From Phycisphaerae bacterium (lineage in GTDB: Bacteria > Planctomycetota > Phycisphaerae > Phycisphaerales > UBA1924): DNA of 64,000 bases. The notes beneath the pieces were generated by a model that saw nothing but the letters and a program-made list of their open reading frames with translations, searched no databases and was not told the origin of the DNA. Positions 25,428 through 34,694 of the stretch are shown here, piece after piece (within the stretch, counting starts at the first letter, position 1; the number at the start of each line of letters is the position of its first letter). The stretch spans positions 118,477 through 182,476 of the forward strand of contig BQMO01000002.1 of NCBI GenBank assembly GCA_022180725.1. The letters are read 5' to 3'. The position numbers and the translations under genes are program-made.

Positions 25428-26396
25428 TCACGGTACGGCGCGGCGACGGCGGAGCGTGTCGAGAAGCACGGCGGCGATGATGACGTGCCCGACGATGAGT
25501 TCCTGCACGAAGTTGGGCCAGCCCAGGGCCGAGCAACGATTGCGCAGGTACGCCATCATGACGGCCCCGGCGAGCGTGCCGAGGATCGAGCCGGTGCCGC
25601 CGGCGAGCGAGGCCCCGCCGATGACCACGGCGGCGATGACTTCGAGTTCGATCCCCACCGCCACGGTGGGGTCGCCGACGGTGAGACGCGCGAACTGCAG
25701 GGCGCCGGCCAACCCGGTGCACGCGCCGAGGAGGGCGTAGATCTGGATGCGGCGCGTGCGCAAGGGGATGGCGGCGAACCGGGCGGCGGTCTCGTTGGAG
25801 CCGATCGCGACCACGTGCCGCCCGAAGACGGTGCGATGGAGGGTGAACGCCGCGAGGGCGGCGAGCACGGCCGTGAGCCATACCCCCGGCGCAAAGAGCC
25901 AGAACGCGTGCGGCGGGGTGGGGTCCATGAGCACATCAAGCCCCTGGGTCGGCGCCTTGACTGTGCCGGGGCCGGCAATCCACTTCCCAAGTCCGCGGAA
26001 GAGTCCCAGCGTGCCGAGGGTGACGATAAATGCGGGGAGGCGGAGCGAGGCGATGAGCACGCCGTTGTAAGCGCCGCAAAGCACGCCCGTGGCGACGCCC
26101 GCAAGGACGACCATGGGCGCGGGCCACCCCTGTCGGGCGGCAAGGGCCGAGATGACGCACGCGAGGGCGAGCATCGAGCCGACGGAGAGGTCGATCCCGC
26201 CGGCGATCACCACCAGCGTCATGCCCAGCCCGATGGTGCTGACGAGGACCGCGTGGACGGCGACGGTACGGAGGTCGAGGAGCGAGATCGGCGGATGAGG
26301 CGGGATCAGCGCGAAGATCACCACGACCGCGAGCAGCCCGAGAAGCGGGGCCAGCGCGGCGGCCAATCGTCGCGGATGGATCGTCGCTGTGTCCAT
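25428..26396 (-). CDS. Sugar ABC transporter permease (RbsC-like)
   Basis: A protein of 322 residues with 8-10 hydrophobic segments. It has the permease signature VIAGGIDLSVGSMLALACVI, which is typical of RbsC, XylH and related monosaccharide permeases in the inner membrane. NGVLIASLRLPAFIVTLGT and VIGGASLAGGTGSILGT also match. It is 6 nt from the binding-protein gene upstream and 6 nt from fkp downstream. A dedicated ATPase (RbsA-like) is expected beside it but is absent from the whole window, so a shared ATPase elsewhere must energise it. Substrate is inferred from fkp as a deoxysugar. Confidence 0.92.
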   Translation of the reverse strand: MDTATIHPRRLAAALAPLLGLLAVVVIFALIPPHPPISLLDLRTVAVHAVLVSTIGLGMTLVVIAGGIDLSVGSMLALACVISALAARQGWPAPMVVLAGVATGVLCGAYNGVLIASLRLPAFIVTLGTLGLFRGLGKWIAGPGTVKAPTQGLDVLMDPTPPHAFWLFAPGVWLTAVLAALAAFTLHRTVFGRHVVAIGSNETAARFAAIPLRTRRIQIYALLGACTGLAGALQFARLTVGDPTVAVGIELEVIAAVVIGGASLAGGTGSILGTLAGAVMMAYLRNRCSALGWPNFVQELIVGHVIIAAVLLDTLRRRRAVP

Positions 26397-26402
26397 CGTG
26401 GA

Positions 26403-27416
26403 TCAGGGCGCCCCGTCCAGAAGCGCCTTGAGGTCGGGCGCCCAGAGTTCGCGGGCCTCGGGCGTATCGAGGACATTGGGCGTGAGCAGGAAGGTACCGG
26501 TGTCGATCACGGGGGTGACGGGGCGCCCGGCCAGATGATCCAGGGCCGCCTGCACGCCGAGTTGCCCCATCCGGATGGGGTTCTGGAGCACCAGAGCCTG
26601 CACGTGTCCCTGGCGCATGCCGTCGATGGCGGCGTCGGAAGCGTCGAACCCGACGAAGGTGACTTTTCCGGCCAGCCCGCGCGCCTTGAGTGCCAGGAGC
26701 ATTCCGAAGGTGGACGGCTCGTTGGGAGTGAAGACGGCGTCGATGCCGGGGTTGGCGGCGAGAAGATTCTCGGCGGCTTCCTGGGCGGTGGCGCGGGTCG
26801 CGCCGGCGTAACGCTTGGGATCGATCACGGTGATACCGGGGTACGACGCCATCGCGGCGATGAAGCCGTCTTCGCGCTGCGTGGTCGAGAGCGAACCTTC
26901 GAGGTACCGCAGGACGAGCACGGTGCCCGCGCCGCGGCGCAGGTCGGCGAGGTGGTGCCCGGCGAGCAACCCGCCCGCCCGGTTGTCGGTCGCGACGAAG
27001 GAGACATAGTCCGCGCCGGCCTGGGCGTCGAGGCCGGAGTCGATGATGACGACAGGAATTCCCGCGGCCTTGGCCTGACGGACCGGGCCGACCAGGGCGG
27101 CGTTGTCGAGCGGCGCGAGGACGAGGGCGTCGTACTTCGCGGCGATCAGGTTCTGCACGAGGGCGATCTGCTGTTCGCGGTCGTCCTCCTTCTCGGGTCC
27201 GCGGAAGGTCACGTCGGCCTGCCCTTCACGGGCCGCGCGCAGCGCGCCGGCGTGCACCGACTTCCAGAACTCGTGCGTCGTGCCCTTGGGGACCACGGCG
27301 ATGCGGGGTTTGGGCGGCGTCCCCGCCGCGGGCGGCGCGGACGAATCGCGGCACCCCGGGAGCACCCCGAACACGCCGACGCACAGGGCCAGAAGCCGCC
27401 GTATTGATACGTTCAT
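26403..27416 (-). CDS. Sugar-binding lipoprotein of an ABC transporter (RbsB-like)
   Basis: A protein of 337 residues from the ATG at 27416; a start at 27425 is also open. The lipoprotein signal ends in LPGC. The periplasmic binding protein fold is recognisable: IAVVPKGTTHEFWKSVHAGA at the start of the mature domain, ALVLAPLDNAALVGPV, GIPVVIIDSGLD, and DAVFTPNEPSTFGMLLAL in the second lobe. The family binds pentoses, hexoses or deoxysugars and delivers them to RbsC-type permeases. It is the first gene of the unit with the permease and fkp, and is divergent from the rhamnose mutarotase gene with 47 bp between starts. Confidence 0.92.
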   Translation of the reverse strand: MNVSIRRLLALCVGVFGVLPGCRDSSAPPAAGTPPKPRIAVVPKGTTHEFWKSVHAGALRAAREGQADVTFRGPEKEDDREQQIALVQNLIAAKYDALVLAPLDNAALVGPVRQAKAAGIPVVIIDSGLDAQAGADYVSFVATDNRAGGLLAGHHLADLRRGAGTVLVLRYLEGSLSTTQREDGFIAAMASYPGITVIDPKRYAGATRATAQEAAENLLAANPGIDAVFTPNEPSTFGMLLALKARGLAGKVTFVGFDASDAAIDGMRQGHVQALVLQNPIRMGQLGVQAALDHLAGRPVTPVIDTGTFLLTPNVLDTPEARELWAPDLKALLDGAP

Positions 27417-27463
27417 GCACGCCATGGTACAACACGCGTGCCCGCGGTGCCCCGGAGGTGTGC

Positions 27464-27817
27464 ATGACCCGCTTCGCCCAGGCGCTGGACCTTGTGGACG
27501 ACCCCGCGATGATCGTGGCGTACGAGCGGCATCACCGGGCGGTGTGGCCCGAGGTGGAGCGGGCGCTGCGCGACATCGGCATCACGTCGATGCGGATCTA
27601 CCGCGCGGGGACGCGGCTGTTCATGGTGTGCGAGGCAGCGGACGGGTTCGATCCCGCGCGGGACTTTCAGCGATTCGCCGAGTCGCCGCGCGGGGCCGAG
27701 TGGGACGCGCTGATGCGGACGTATCAGAAGCCCGTGCCCGGCGCGCCGGCGGGGGCCTGGTGGACGCCCATGAACCTGGTGTACGACCTGTCGTGGAGCG
27801 AGGAGGGCGGCGCGTGA
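27464..27817 (+). CDS. L-rhamnose mutarotase family protein
   Basis: A protein of 117 residues from the ATG at 27464, preceded by a CGGAGG ribosome site. RhaM-type proteins interconvert alpha and beta anomers of L-rhamnose or, in some members, L-fucose. Family features are YERHHRAVWPEV with the catalytic His, IGITSMRIYRAGTRLFMV and the C-terminal WWTPMNLVYDL. It is divergent from the sugar-binding lipoprotein, which fits a role in handling imported deoxysugars. The next gene starts within its stop codon (GTGA). Confidence 0.88.
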   Translation: MTRFAQALDLVDDPAMIVAYERHHRAVWPEVERALRDIGITSMRIYRAGTRLFMVCEAADGFDPARDFQRFAESPRGAEWDALMRTYQKPVPGAPAGAWWTPMNLVYDLSWSEEGGA

Positions 27818-28812
27818 TTCGGGCGTGGATGGTGATGGTGCTGGGGGTGCTGGCGGCGTGTGCGCCGCTGAAGCGGTACGAGTTTGCACGGGTGTGCATG
27901 GGGGTGGAAGCGCGGGTGACGCTGTACGCCGGGTCGCCCGCGGCCGCGGAACTCGCCGCCGCCGAGGCCTTCGGCGAACTGGCCCGGCTCGACGCGATGA
28001 TGAGCGACTACCGCCCGAGCAGCCAGGTGAGCGCCATGGGACGGGAGGCTGGTGGCGCGTGGGCGCCCATCGCGCCGGAGTTGGAGTCGGTGCTGCGGCT
28101 GGCGGGTGAGGTTTCGAGCGCGAGCGGGGGCGCGTTCGACGTGACCGCCGGGCCGATGACCCACGCCTGGCGCGAGACCCGTCGCACGGGACGGCTGCCG
28201 ACGCCCGAGGAGTTGGAGCGGCTGCGTGGGCTGGTGGATTGGCGCGGGGTCGAGGTTGCACTGGGTCGGGCACGGCTCGCGAGGGCCGGGATGCGCGTGG
28301 ACCTGGGCGGGATTGCCAAGGGGTACGCGGCGCAGCGCGCGGTGGATCGACTGCGGGCGAGGGGCGTGCCACGATGCCTCGTGGCGCTGGCGGGGGACAT
28401 TGTCGCGGGGGGCGAACCACCCGGAAGGCCCGGCTGGCACGTGGAGGTGCGGGGGCGCGATGGACCGGTAGGGGTGCTGCTGCTGGCGAGACAGGCCGCG
28501 TCCACGTCGGGCGACACGGAACAGTTCGTCGAGATTGACGGCGTGCGATACGCCCACCTGGTCGATCCGCGCACGGGGCTGGGCAGTTCACGTCGGGTAA
28601 GCGCGACGGTGATCGCGCCCCGGGGCGAGTTGGCCGACGCGCTGGCCACCGCCGCATGTCTGCTCACGCCCGACGAGGCGGGGGTGATGCTCGCTCGGTT
28701 TCCGGGCACCGCGTGCGTGCTGGTCGAGGGTGAGCCGGGGGCCTCGCCCGCGGCGCGATATCTCGGCGCGACCAAGGCCATGCGCTGGCACACGGGCGGC
28801 CCGGTGCGGTAG
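27814..28812 (+). CDS. apbE: FAD:protein FMN transferase (ApbE-like lipoprotein)
   Basis: A protein of 332 residues with a GTG start that overlaps the mutarotase stop. The N-terminus is a lipoprotein signal with lipobox LAAC. ApbE proteins attach FMN to threonine residues of flavoproteins such as Rnf and Nqr subunits on the outer face of the membrane. The catalytic features are present: DLGGIAKGYAAQRA near residue 165, ALAGDIV, and the metal- and FAD-binding STSGDTEQF with HLVDPRTG near 250. The frame is open far upstream but that part has no similarity. No Nqr or Rnf genes are in the window, so its target is unknown. Confidence 0.93.
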   Translation: MIRAWMVMVLGVLAACAPLKRYEFARVCMGVEARVTLYAGSPAAAELAAAEAFGELARLDAMMSDYRPSSQVSAMGREAGGAWAPIAPELESVLRLAGEVSSASGGAFDVTAGPMTHAWRETRRTGRLPTPEELERLRGLVDWRGVEVALGRARLARAGMRVDLGGIAKGYAAQRAVDRLRARGVPRCLVALAGDIVAGGEPPGRPGWHVEVRGRDGPVGVLLLARQAASTSGDTEQFVEIDGVRYAHLVDPRTGLGSSRRVSATVIAPRGELADALATAACLLTPDEAGVMLARFPGTACVLVEGEPGASPAARYLGATKAMRWHTGGPVR

Positions 28813-28833
28813 ACTGCGCCCGAAGGAGACGCC

Positions 28834-29712
28834 ATGATCGAGGATACCGCGAAGGACGATGGGCTATCACGACGAAGCGTGCTCGGGCTGGCCGCGGGGC
28901 TGGTTCTGGCGAGCGGGACGGCGTCGCGGGCTGCAATGGAGACGCCTCGATGGAAAGGCCGTCTGAAGCACTCCGTGTGCCGCTGGTGCTATGGGCGGAT
29001 GCCTCTGGAGGAACTGTGCGCCCAGGCCAAGGCGATGGGGTTGGCGTCGGTGGAACTGCTCGGGCCGGACGAGTGGCCGGTGGCCAAGGCCCACGGGCTG
29101 ACATGCGCCGTGGCGACCAATGTGAAGTCGAACCCCATCCCGCGCGGGTTCAACCGCGTAGAGCACCACGACGCGATCGTGCGCGACCTGGAGGAGCGGC
29201 TGCCGATGGTCGCGGCGGCGGGTCTGCCGTGCCAGATCGTCTTTTCGGGCAACCGCGCCGGCCTGGACGACGCCGAAGCGATCCGCAACTGCGTGGCGGG
29301 CCTGAAGCGGATCGCGCCGCTGGCCGAGCGGCTCGGGGTGACGCTGGTGATGGAACTGCTGAACAGCAAGGACCACGGGGACTACCACTGCGACCGCACG
29401 CCGTGGGGCGTGGAGGTCGTGAAGGGTGTGGGGAGCGACCGCTTCAAACTGCTGTACGACATCTACCACATGCAGCGGATGGAAGGGGATGTCATCGCGA
29501 CGATCCGCGAGAACCTGGCGCACATCGCGCACTTCCACACCGGGGGCGTGCCCGGGCGGGCGGAGATCGACCAGACGCAGGAACTGAACTACGCGACGAT
29601 CTGCAAGGCCATCGCCGACGCGGGGTACACGGGGTACATCGGGCAGGAGTTCATCCCGCGGGGCGACCCGATGGCGTCGCTGCGGAAGGCCGTCGAACTG
29701 TGCGATCAGTGA
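28834..29712 (+). CDS. Tat-exported sugar isomerase-like protein (hydroxypyruvate isomerase family)
   Basis: A protein of 292 residues with an AAGGAG site 6 nt before its ATG. The N-terminus has a twin-arginine motif, SRRSVLGLAAG, so it is probably exported folded. The rest is an AP endonuclease family 2 type TIM barrel: ELCAQAKAMGLASVELLG, VMELLNSKDHG, a HFHTGGVPGRAE segment and YTGYIGQEFIPRG at the end, matching hydroxypyruvate isomerase-like proteins. Metal ligands (Glu near 171, His near 236, Glu near 268) are plausible. Substrate unknown. Secreted members are frequent in planctomycetes beside DUF1080 proteins, as here. Confidence 0.87.
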   Translation: MIEDTAKDDGLSRRSVLGLAAGLVLASGTASRAAMETPRWKGRLKHSVCRWCYGRMPLEELCAQAKAMGLASVELLGPDEWPVAKAHGLTCAVATNVKSNPIPRGFNRVEHHDAIVRDLEERLPMVAAAGLPCQIVFSGNRAGLDDAEAIRNCVAGLKRIAPLAERLGVTLVMELLNSKDHGDYHCDRTPWGVEVVKGVGSDRFKLLYDIYHMQRMEGDVIATIRENLAHIAHFHTGGVPGRAEIDQTQELNYATICKAIADAGYTGYIGQEFIPRGDPMASLRKAVELCDQ

Positions 29713-29724
29713 TCCGTCGCGGGC

Positions 29725-30432
29725 TTACTTCGGATCGGCGTCCTTCTTCGGCGCGGTGTCCGTCGGCGTGGCGTCGGGCTTGGCGGGGGACTTCTTCGCG
29801 GGGGCCTTGGCCGGCTCCTTGCCCTTGGGCTTGTCGTCGCCCTTCTTGTCCTTGACAACCTTCAACGCCGCATCAATGGCCTTCTCGAAAGCCTCGGAGC
29901 CGGGGTGCCCGATCCACGCGATCTTTGATTCGCTATCGACGACAAAGGCACAGGGGATGCCGTTCTGTCCGGCGGCGCGCATCCACGTGCTGCTCATCAC
30001 CCCGCCCGCGTCGTACGCCACGCGGTAGTTCATCCCGTTGCCCTTCCCGCGGACGAAGTTCTGAAGGTCGGGCAGGCGCTTGTCGGGCTGGCCCTTGGCG
30101 GGCGGGCGCTCGCTGGCGGCGACGGCGATCACCGTGAGGTCGGGCCGATCCTTCTGAATCTGGTTCAGGTGCGGGATGTTCGCGATGCACGGGCCGCACC
30201 ACGTCGCCCAGAACTCCACCGCGTAGACCTTGCCCGCTTCCAGCCCTGACACCGGCTGTCCCTTGATCCACGAATCCACCGAGAGGCTGGGGGCCTTGTC
30301 GCCGACCTTGAGTGTAATGGCGGGTGCGGTCCTGGTCGGCGCGGGCTGCGAGGGCACCACGCCCCGGCCCTGGGCCAGCACGACTCCCGATGACACGACA
30401 CAGGCGAGCACGGCGAACACGGCACGGTTCAT
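29725..30432 (-). CDS. Secreted TlpA-like thioredoxin-fold protein
   Basis: A protein of 235 residues with a signal peptide ending near VLAQ. The thioredoxin fold starts at about residue 45 and its redox centre is WCGPC, with Cys79 and Cys82. The sequence KVYAVEFWATWCGPC and the later GIPCAFVVDSESKIAWIGHPG match the TlpA/ResA class, which act as reductases or peroxidases in the periplasm. The final 50 residues are rich in lysine, proline and alanine and probably disordered. It is the last gene of the long minus-strand run that begins with cardiolipin synthase. Confidence 0.9.
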   Translation of the reverse strand: MNRAVFAVLACVVSSGVVLAQGRGVVPSQPAPTRTAPAITLKVGDKAPSLSVDSWIKGQPVSGLEAGKVYAVEFWATWCGPCIANIPHLNQIQKDRPDLTVIAVAASERPPAKGQPDKRLPDLQNFVRGKGNGMNYRVAYDAGGVMSSTWMRAAGQNGIPCAFVVDSESKIAWIGHPGSEAFEKAIDAALKVVKDKKGDDKPKGKEPAKAPAKKSPAKPDATPTDTAPKKDADPK

Positions 30433-30468
30433 GCGAAGGCTCCTGGGGGTTCCGATCAGTGTACGAGG

Positions 30469-31404
30469 CTACACGCCGCGACGTTCGCGGCAGCGTTCGA
30501 GCAGCCGCTTGGTCGCGCGGATGCCCTCGGCCTCGGGCAGCGTGTCCCCCTCGTACTCGACCCCGATGTACCCGTGGTACCCCGCGGCGAGGACGATGTC
30601 GAGCATGCGGTCGTAGTCCGTGCGGGTTTCGTTCCCGTGCTCGTCGAAGTCGTGCGACTTGGCCGAGACGCCGCGGGCGAAGGGCATCATGTCCTTGACG
30701 CCCTGGTAGCGGTCGTACTCGTAGAAGTTGCCGAAGTCGGGGAGCGTGCCGACGCGCGGATGATCGACGCGGCGCATGACCGCGGCGAGCCAGTCGCCGT
30801 GGCTGGAAAGGCCCCCGTGGTTCTCGACGATGCAGTGGAGGTCGAGGGTGGCGCAGTACTCGGTAAGGCGGCGCAGCCCGTCGGCGGCGAGTCGTTCCTG
30901 CTCGTCACGTGGTCCCTCGCTCTGCGCGTTCACGCGGATGCTGTGGCACCCCAGATACCTGGCCGCGTCGGCCCACTTGCGGTGGTTGTCGACCGCGCGG
31001 ATTCTCTTGCCCTCGTCGGGGTCGCCCAGGGCGCCCTCGCCGTCGCACATGATGAGCACGCTGGCGACGCCCAGGGCATCGCAGCGCCCGCGCAGGTCGG
31101 CGAGGTAGACCGCGTCCTTGGCCTTGTCCTTGAAGAACGAGTTGACGTACTCGACGGCGGAAATCCCGAACTCGTCGCGCGCCACGCGCGGAAAGTCGAG
31201 GTTCGTCATCGCCCCGGACCGGATCGTGCGGTGCAGGGACCATTCGGCCAGTGAAATCTTGAAGAGCGGCGCGCGGGCCTTGGCGGGACGGGGCGATGCG
31301 CACGAGGCGAGCGGGATGGCCCCCGCCGCGAGCGAGACGGCGCCAAGCAGGAACGATCGACGGTCCGTCCCGTCGCCGCGATGCGTGGGAGTGGCGTGCG
31401 TCAT
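30469..31404 (-). CDS. Tat-exported sugar phosphate isomerase/epimerase-like lipoprotein
   Basis: A protein of 311 residues whose ATG overlaps the stop of the DUF1080 fusion gene (ATGA). It has a twin-arginine signal [12 protein letters not shown] with a lipobox-like LASC. The mature part is a TIM barrel of the xylose isomerase-like family: [45 protein letters not shown] and [13 protein letters not shown], with candidate metal ligands Glu and His in VENHGG. The substrate is unknown. Coupling with an esterase/DUF1080 protein implies a joint role in breaking down glycans outside the cytoplasm (inference). Confidence 0.87.
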   Translation of the reverse strand: MTHATPTHRGDGTDRRSFLLGAVSLAAGAIPLASCASPRPAKARAPLFKISLAEWSLHRTIRSGAMTNLDFPRVARDEFGISAVEYVNSFFKDKAKDAVYLADLRGRCDALGVASVLIMCDGEGALGDPDEGKRIRAVDNHRKWADAARYLGCHSIRVNAQSEGPRDEQERLAADGLRRLTEYCATLDLHCIVENHGGLSSHGDWLAAVMRRVDHPRVGTLPDFGNFYEYDRYQGVKDMMPFARGVSAKSHDFDEHGNETRTDYDRMLDIVLAAGYHGYIGVEYEGDTLPEAEGIRATKRLLERCRERRGV

Positions 31405-34400
31405 GGCAGTTCCTTGATGAAGAGGTTGGTCCATTCGATGGGCGATCCGTGCGCCTGGAGGGCGAGGGGCCCTTCCGCCGCGACCCCGGGCAGGTGGGCG
31501 TTCTCGATCACCGTCGTCCCGTTGAGCACCACGGTCAGGCGCTCGCCCTTCATCGTGATCTCGAAACGGTTCCACTGCCCGATCGGGGCGTCGGCGACGG
31601 CCTTGGGTGTGACGCCCGCGCGAACTTCGGGCGGCTGTGCGGGGTCGGTGCGGTAGCCGTACACCTCGCCCGAGCCGATCGGCCAGCACCACGCGTTGAC
31701 CTGGCTCTTGGACGACCCGCGCAGGTAGATGCCCGAATCGCCCGCGTCGGGAATCTCGACCATCGCGGTCGTGCCGTCGGGGTTTTTCTTGTCTGTGCCG
31801 TCGGGCAGGATGACGGGGCGCGGCGTCGGTGTGGGCTTGGCCGTCCAGCGCCAGTCGGCGATGAGGACGAAGTTCTTGAAGGAGCGCGTGGACCAGAGGT
31901 CCGGGCCTTGGCCGTCGAAGGCGATGACGTTGTCGTTCGCGGTAAAGTGTCCGCGATGGGCCTCTTCGAACTTCCACCCGTCGAAATCCAGCCCGGAGAA
32001 GAGCGGGACGAAGCCTTCATCCGTGCGGGCGGTCATTTCGGCGGGAACCGTCGGCGTGGACGCTGGAAGTTCCTTGATTCGAATGTTCCGGAAGTCGATC
32101 GGGGTGCCCTCCGATTCGAGGCATATGTACCCCTGACGCGGAGAAGCGTCCGTGCCCCGCGTGACGACCTTGCCGTTGACGGCCAGCGAGATCGCGCCGT
32201 CGAGGCACTCGACGCGGTAGTGATTCCACTCGGGCGCGGGCTTCATCCGCTTCTCGGTGGGGTACGAGCGCATCCCGCCCTTGGGGCGCGGGTTCAGCGG
32301 GGTCATCCTCGCGCCATGAATCGGAAAAACGTCGCCGTCGGAGGTGTACCAGTCGGCCTCCGAGCCGACCATCACCTGCACCTCGACGGCCCGCGAGAAC
32401 GGCACGCCCTTGGCCGTCAGCGCATCGCTCCAGACGAACAGCCCGGCGTTGCCCTGCGGCTCCAGGTGCCGCCACTCGAGTTCGAGCACGAAGTTCTCGT
32501 ACGGACGCGCGGTGCGGAGCAGCCCGGTCGGGCGACCCGTGCAGCGGATCATGCCGCCCTCGGCCCGCCAGGTGCTTGGGGCGGTGTTCATGTTCACCCA
32601 GCCGCCAAGGTCGCGCCCGTTGAAGAGGGCGACGAACGCGGGGTCGTCGTTCAGAAACTCGGTGCGGCCGAAGTCCTCGGGCGGGGGCCACCCTCCGCCG
32701 GGCGTCGGCCAGGCGTCTGTCCTGAACGGTTCGGCGGGAAGGTCGTCATCGCCGAAGAGGTTGGTCTCGCACGCGGCCTCGAAGGCGTAGCGCACGGCGA
32801 GGATGTCGGACACCGCGGGGTGATGCACGCGCACCGCATCGGGTCTGATGATCTCGGCATGGGCACGCCGGAAGACGCCGTCATGGCCGGCGACCAGAAA
32901 GTGCTTCGGCGGGCCGCCGCGCGAGGTGAGTGACTTCGCGCCGTGCAGGCCGAACGTCACGGTGGCCGAACCGTCCGCGGCACGCATGGACGCGAACGAC
33001 GGCCCGCGGGCGATGTGGTCCGCCTGGCTGTACGCGTGCGTCAGCGCCAACCGGGCCAGCCGATCTCCCACCGCGTGCTTGTTCGTGGGGTGGATGTCGC
33101 GCGGGTTGCCCACGTCCATGGTCACGGCCATGCCGGTGTTGGGGAGGGTAAGGGCGGCGGCCTGGGCCTCGCGGAGCAAGGCCGTCTGCCCGCGATCGCC
33201 CCCGTAGTTGAACGGCGCGATCTGCACGAAGTAGAAGGGGAAGTCGCCCTGCCCCCACGCGTCGCGCCAGGCACGGATCATCGCCGGAAACAACCGGGCG
33301 TACAGGTCGGCGTTGCCGCGGTTGGACTCGCCCTGGTACCAGATCGCCCCCGCGAGGCGGAAGGGCGCCAGCGGGTGGATCATGGCGTTGTAGAGGGATG
33401 CGGGCGAACCGGGACCAAACGTGAACGTCTGCCCTATAGGAGGCAGATCGCTCACCGCTGGACCCTTGAGGTACTTCCACGTTCCTGCGAGTGGGACCGA
33501 CACGCCCGCGCCCTCGAGTTTCAGGACCGAGGATTCGCCGAAAATGCCCCCCGGCCCGCCGGTATCAACCACGCGCACGGCGATGACGTTCTCCCCCGCG
33601 CGGAGCACGTTGGCGGGCACGGCGTAGGCGCGGGGCTTGTTCCATTGGCCGTCGTCGCGCGTGCCCCCCACGCGCACGCCGTTGACGTACGCATCGTCGC
33701 GGTCGTCGATGGGGCCGAGGGCGAGCGTGGCGGGCTTGCCGGCGGACTCCGCGGGGACGATGACGCGAGTGCGCACGTACACCACGCCGTCGAAGGAGGC
33801 CAGGTCGCCCGCGAAGCGCGAAGGCACGGTGATGGCGCCCCAGGCGCTGTCGTCGAACCCCGGGGCGGCCCAGAGGGGGCCGGGCGCGCCGCGGGCGCTG
33901 TCGAGCGCATCCCACCAGCCAGACGCCAACTTTGCCGCCTTCGCCGCGCGCACGTTCGGATCGGGATCGAGCGACGCGACGAACTCCGCCTGGCGCGCCA
34001 ACTCGGGGAACGACGCGGCGATGGGCAGGGGCGTCCACGCCTCGGCGGGGGTACCCCCCCAGTCGGCCTCGATGACTCCGATGGGCACGTTCAATCGGCC
34101 CTGGAGCGTCACGGCGAAGTGGTAGGCGACGGCGCTGAAGGATCGCGCCGACTCGGGCGTGCACAGCCGCCACGCGTCGGTCGAAACCACGTCGCGCTGC
34201 GGGCGGGGCGCGATCTTGTTCTCTGCGTTGAAAAGACGGATGCCCGGGTGGTTTGCCGCCTCGACGCTGGCGGGCGCGCCGTCGCTGGCCGACAGTGGCC
34301 ACTCCATGTTCGACTGACCCGAGGCAAGCCACACCTCGCCCAGCAGCAGGTCGCGGAGGATGATCGTGTTCTTTCCCTGCACGGTGAGTGAGAAAGGCGT

Positions 34401-34646
34401 GCCGTCGGCCTCGGGGGTTCGGATGGCGAGCGACCAGCGCCCGTCCGGCCCGGCCGTGGCGCTCGCCGGCTCGGCGGCCCAGGGGGTCGTCACATGTACC
34501 GCCTCGCCCGGATCGGCCCAGCCCCACACGGTGACGTCGGCGCGCTGCTGGACGACCGCACGGCTCGACCACACCCGGGGAAGGGTCACGTCCGCGAACG
34601 CTCCCGTCGCCGCCAATGCCACAACCAACGCCGTCACGTTGCGCAT
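31401..34646 (-). CDS. Sialate O-acetylesterase fused to two DUF1080 (3-keto-disaccharide hydrolase) domains
   Basis: A protein of 1081 residues; the ATG at 34646 has GGAG 6 nt upstream and starts a signal peptide ending near AFAD. The first part is an SGNH-type sialate O-acetylesterase: [16 protein letters not shown] with the nucleophile Ser112, and the Asp/His region near [16 protein letters not shown] and [11 protein letters not shown]. Two DUF1080 domains follow, the first at about 670-855 ([15 protein letters not shown]) and the second at about 877-1081 ([12 protein letters not shown]). DUF1080 members bind or cleave glycans. The fusion suggests a secreted enzyme that deacetylates and then processes the same polysaccharide. 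It is coupled to the next gene. Confidence 0.9.
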   Translation of the reverse strand: MRNVTALVVALAATGAFADVTLPRVWSSRAVVQQRADVTVWGWADPGEAVHVTTPWAAEPASATAGPDGRWSLAIRTPEADGTPFSLTVQGKNTIILRDLLLGEVWLASGQSNMEWPLSASDGAPASVEAANHPGIRLFNAENKIAPRPQRDVVSTDAWRLCTPESARSFSAVAYHFAVTLQGRLNVPIGVIEADWGGTPAEAWTPLPIAASFPELARQAEFVASLDPDPNVRAAKAAKLASGWWDALDSARGAPGPLWAAPGFDDSAWGAITVPSRFAGDLASFDGVVYVRTRVIVPAESAGKPATLALGPIDDRDDAYVNGVRVGGTRDDGQWNKPRAYAVPANVLRAGENVIAVRVVDTGGPGGIFGESSVLKLEGAGVSVPLAGTWKYLKGPAVSDLPPIGQTFTFGPGSPASLYNAMIHPLAPFRLAGAIWYQGESNRGNADLYARLFPAMIRAWRDAWGQGDFPFYFVQIAPFNYGGDRGQTALLREAQAAALTLPNTGMAVTMDVGNPRDIHPTNKHAVGDRLARLALTHAYSQADHIARGPSFASMRAADGSATVTFGLHGAKSLTSRGGPPKHFLVAGHDGVFRRAHAEIIRPDAVRVHHPAVSDILAVRYAFEAACETNLFGDDDLPAEPFRTDAWPTPGGGWPPPEDFGRTEFLNDDPAFVALFNGRDLGGWVNMNTAPSTWRAEGGMIRCTGRPTGLLRTARPYENFVLELEWRHLEPQGNAGLFVWSDALTAKGVPFSRAVEVQVMVGSEADWYTSDGDVFPIHGARMTPLNPRPKGGMRSYPTEKRMKPAPEWNHYRVECLDGAISLAVNGKVVTRGTDASPRQGYICLESEGTPIDFRNIRIKELPASTPTVPAEMTARTDEGFVPLFSGLDFDGWKFEEAHRGHFTANDNVIAFDGQGPDLWSTRSFKNFVLIADWRWTAKPTPTPRPVILPDGTDKKNPDGTTAMVEIPDAGDSGIYLRGSSKSQVNAWCWPIGSGEVYGYRTDPAQPPEVRAGVTPKAVADAPIGQWNRFEITMKGERLTVVLNGTTVIENAHLPGVAAEGPLALQAHGSPIEWTNLFIKELP

Positions 34647-34694
34647 CGTCATCTCCTTCAGGTCGAGAGTGTACCGGATCATGCTCGACGGCCG

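Noticed and set aside
25188..27407. A 739-residue frame antisense to the sugar transporter genes
   Set aside because: Shadow of RbsB/RbsC-type genes; low complexity and no motif.
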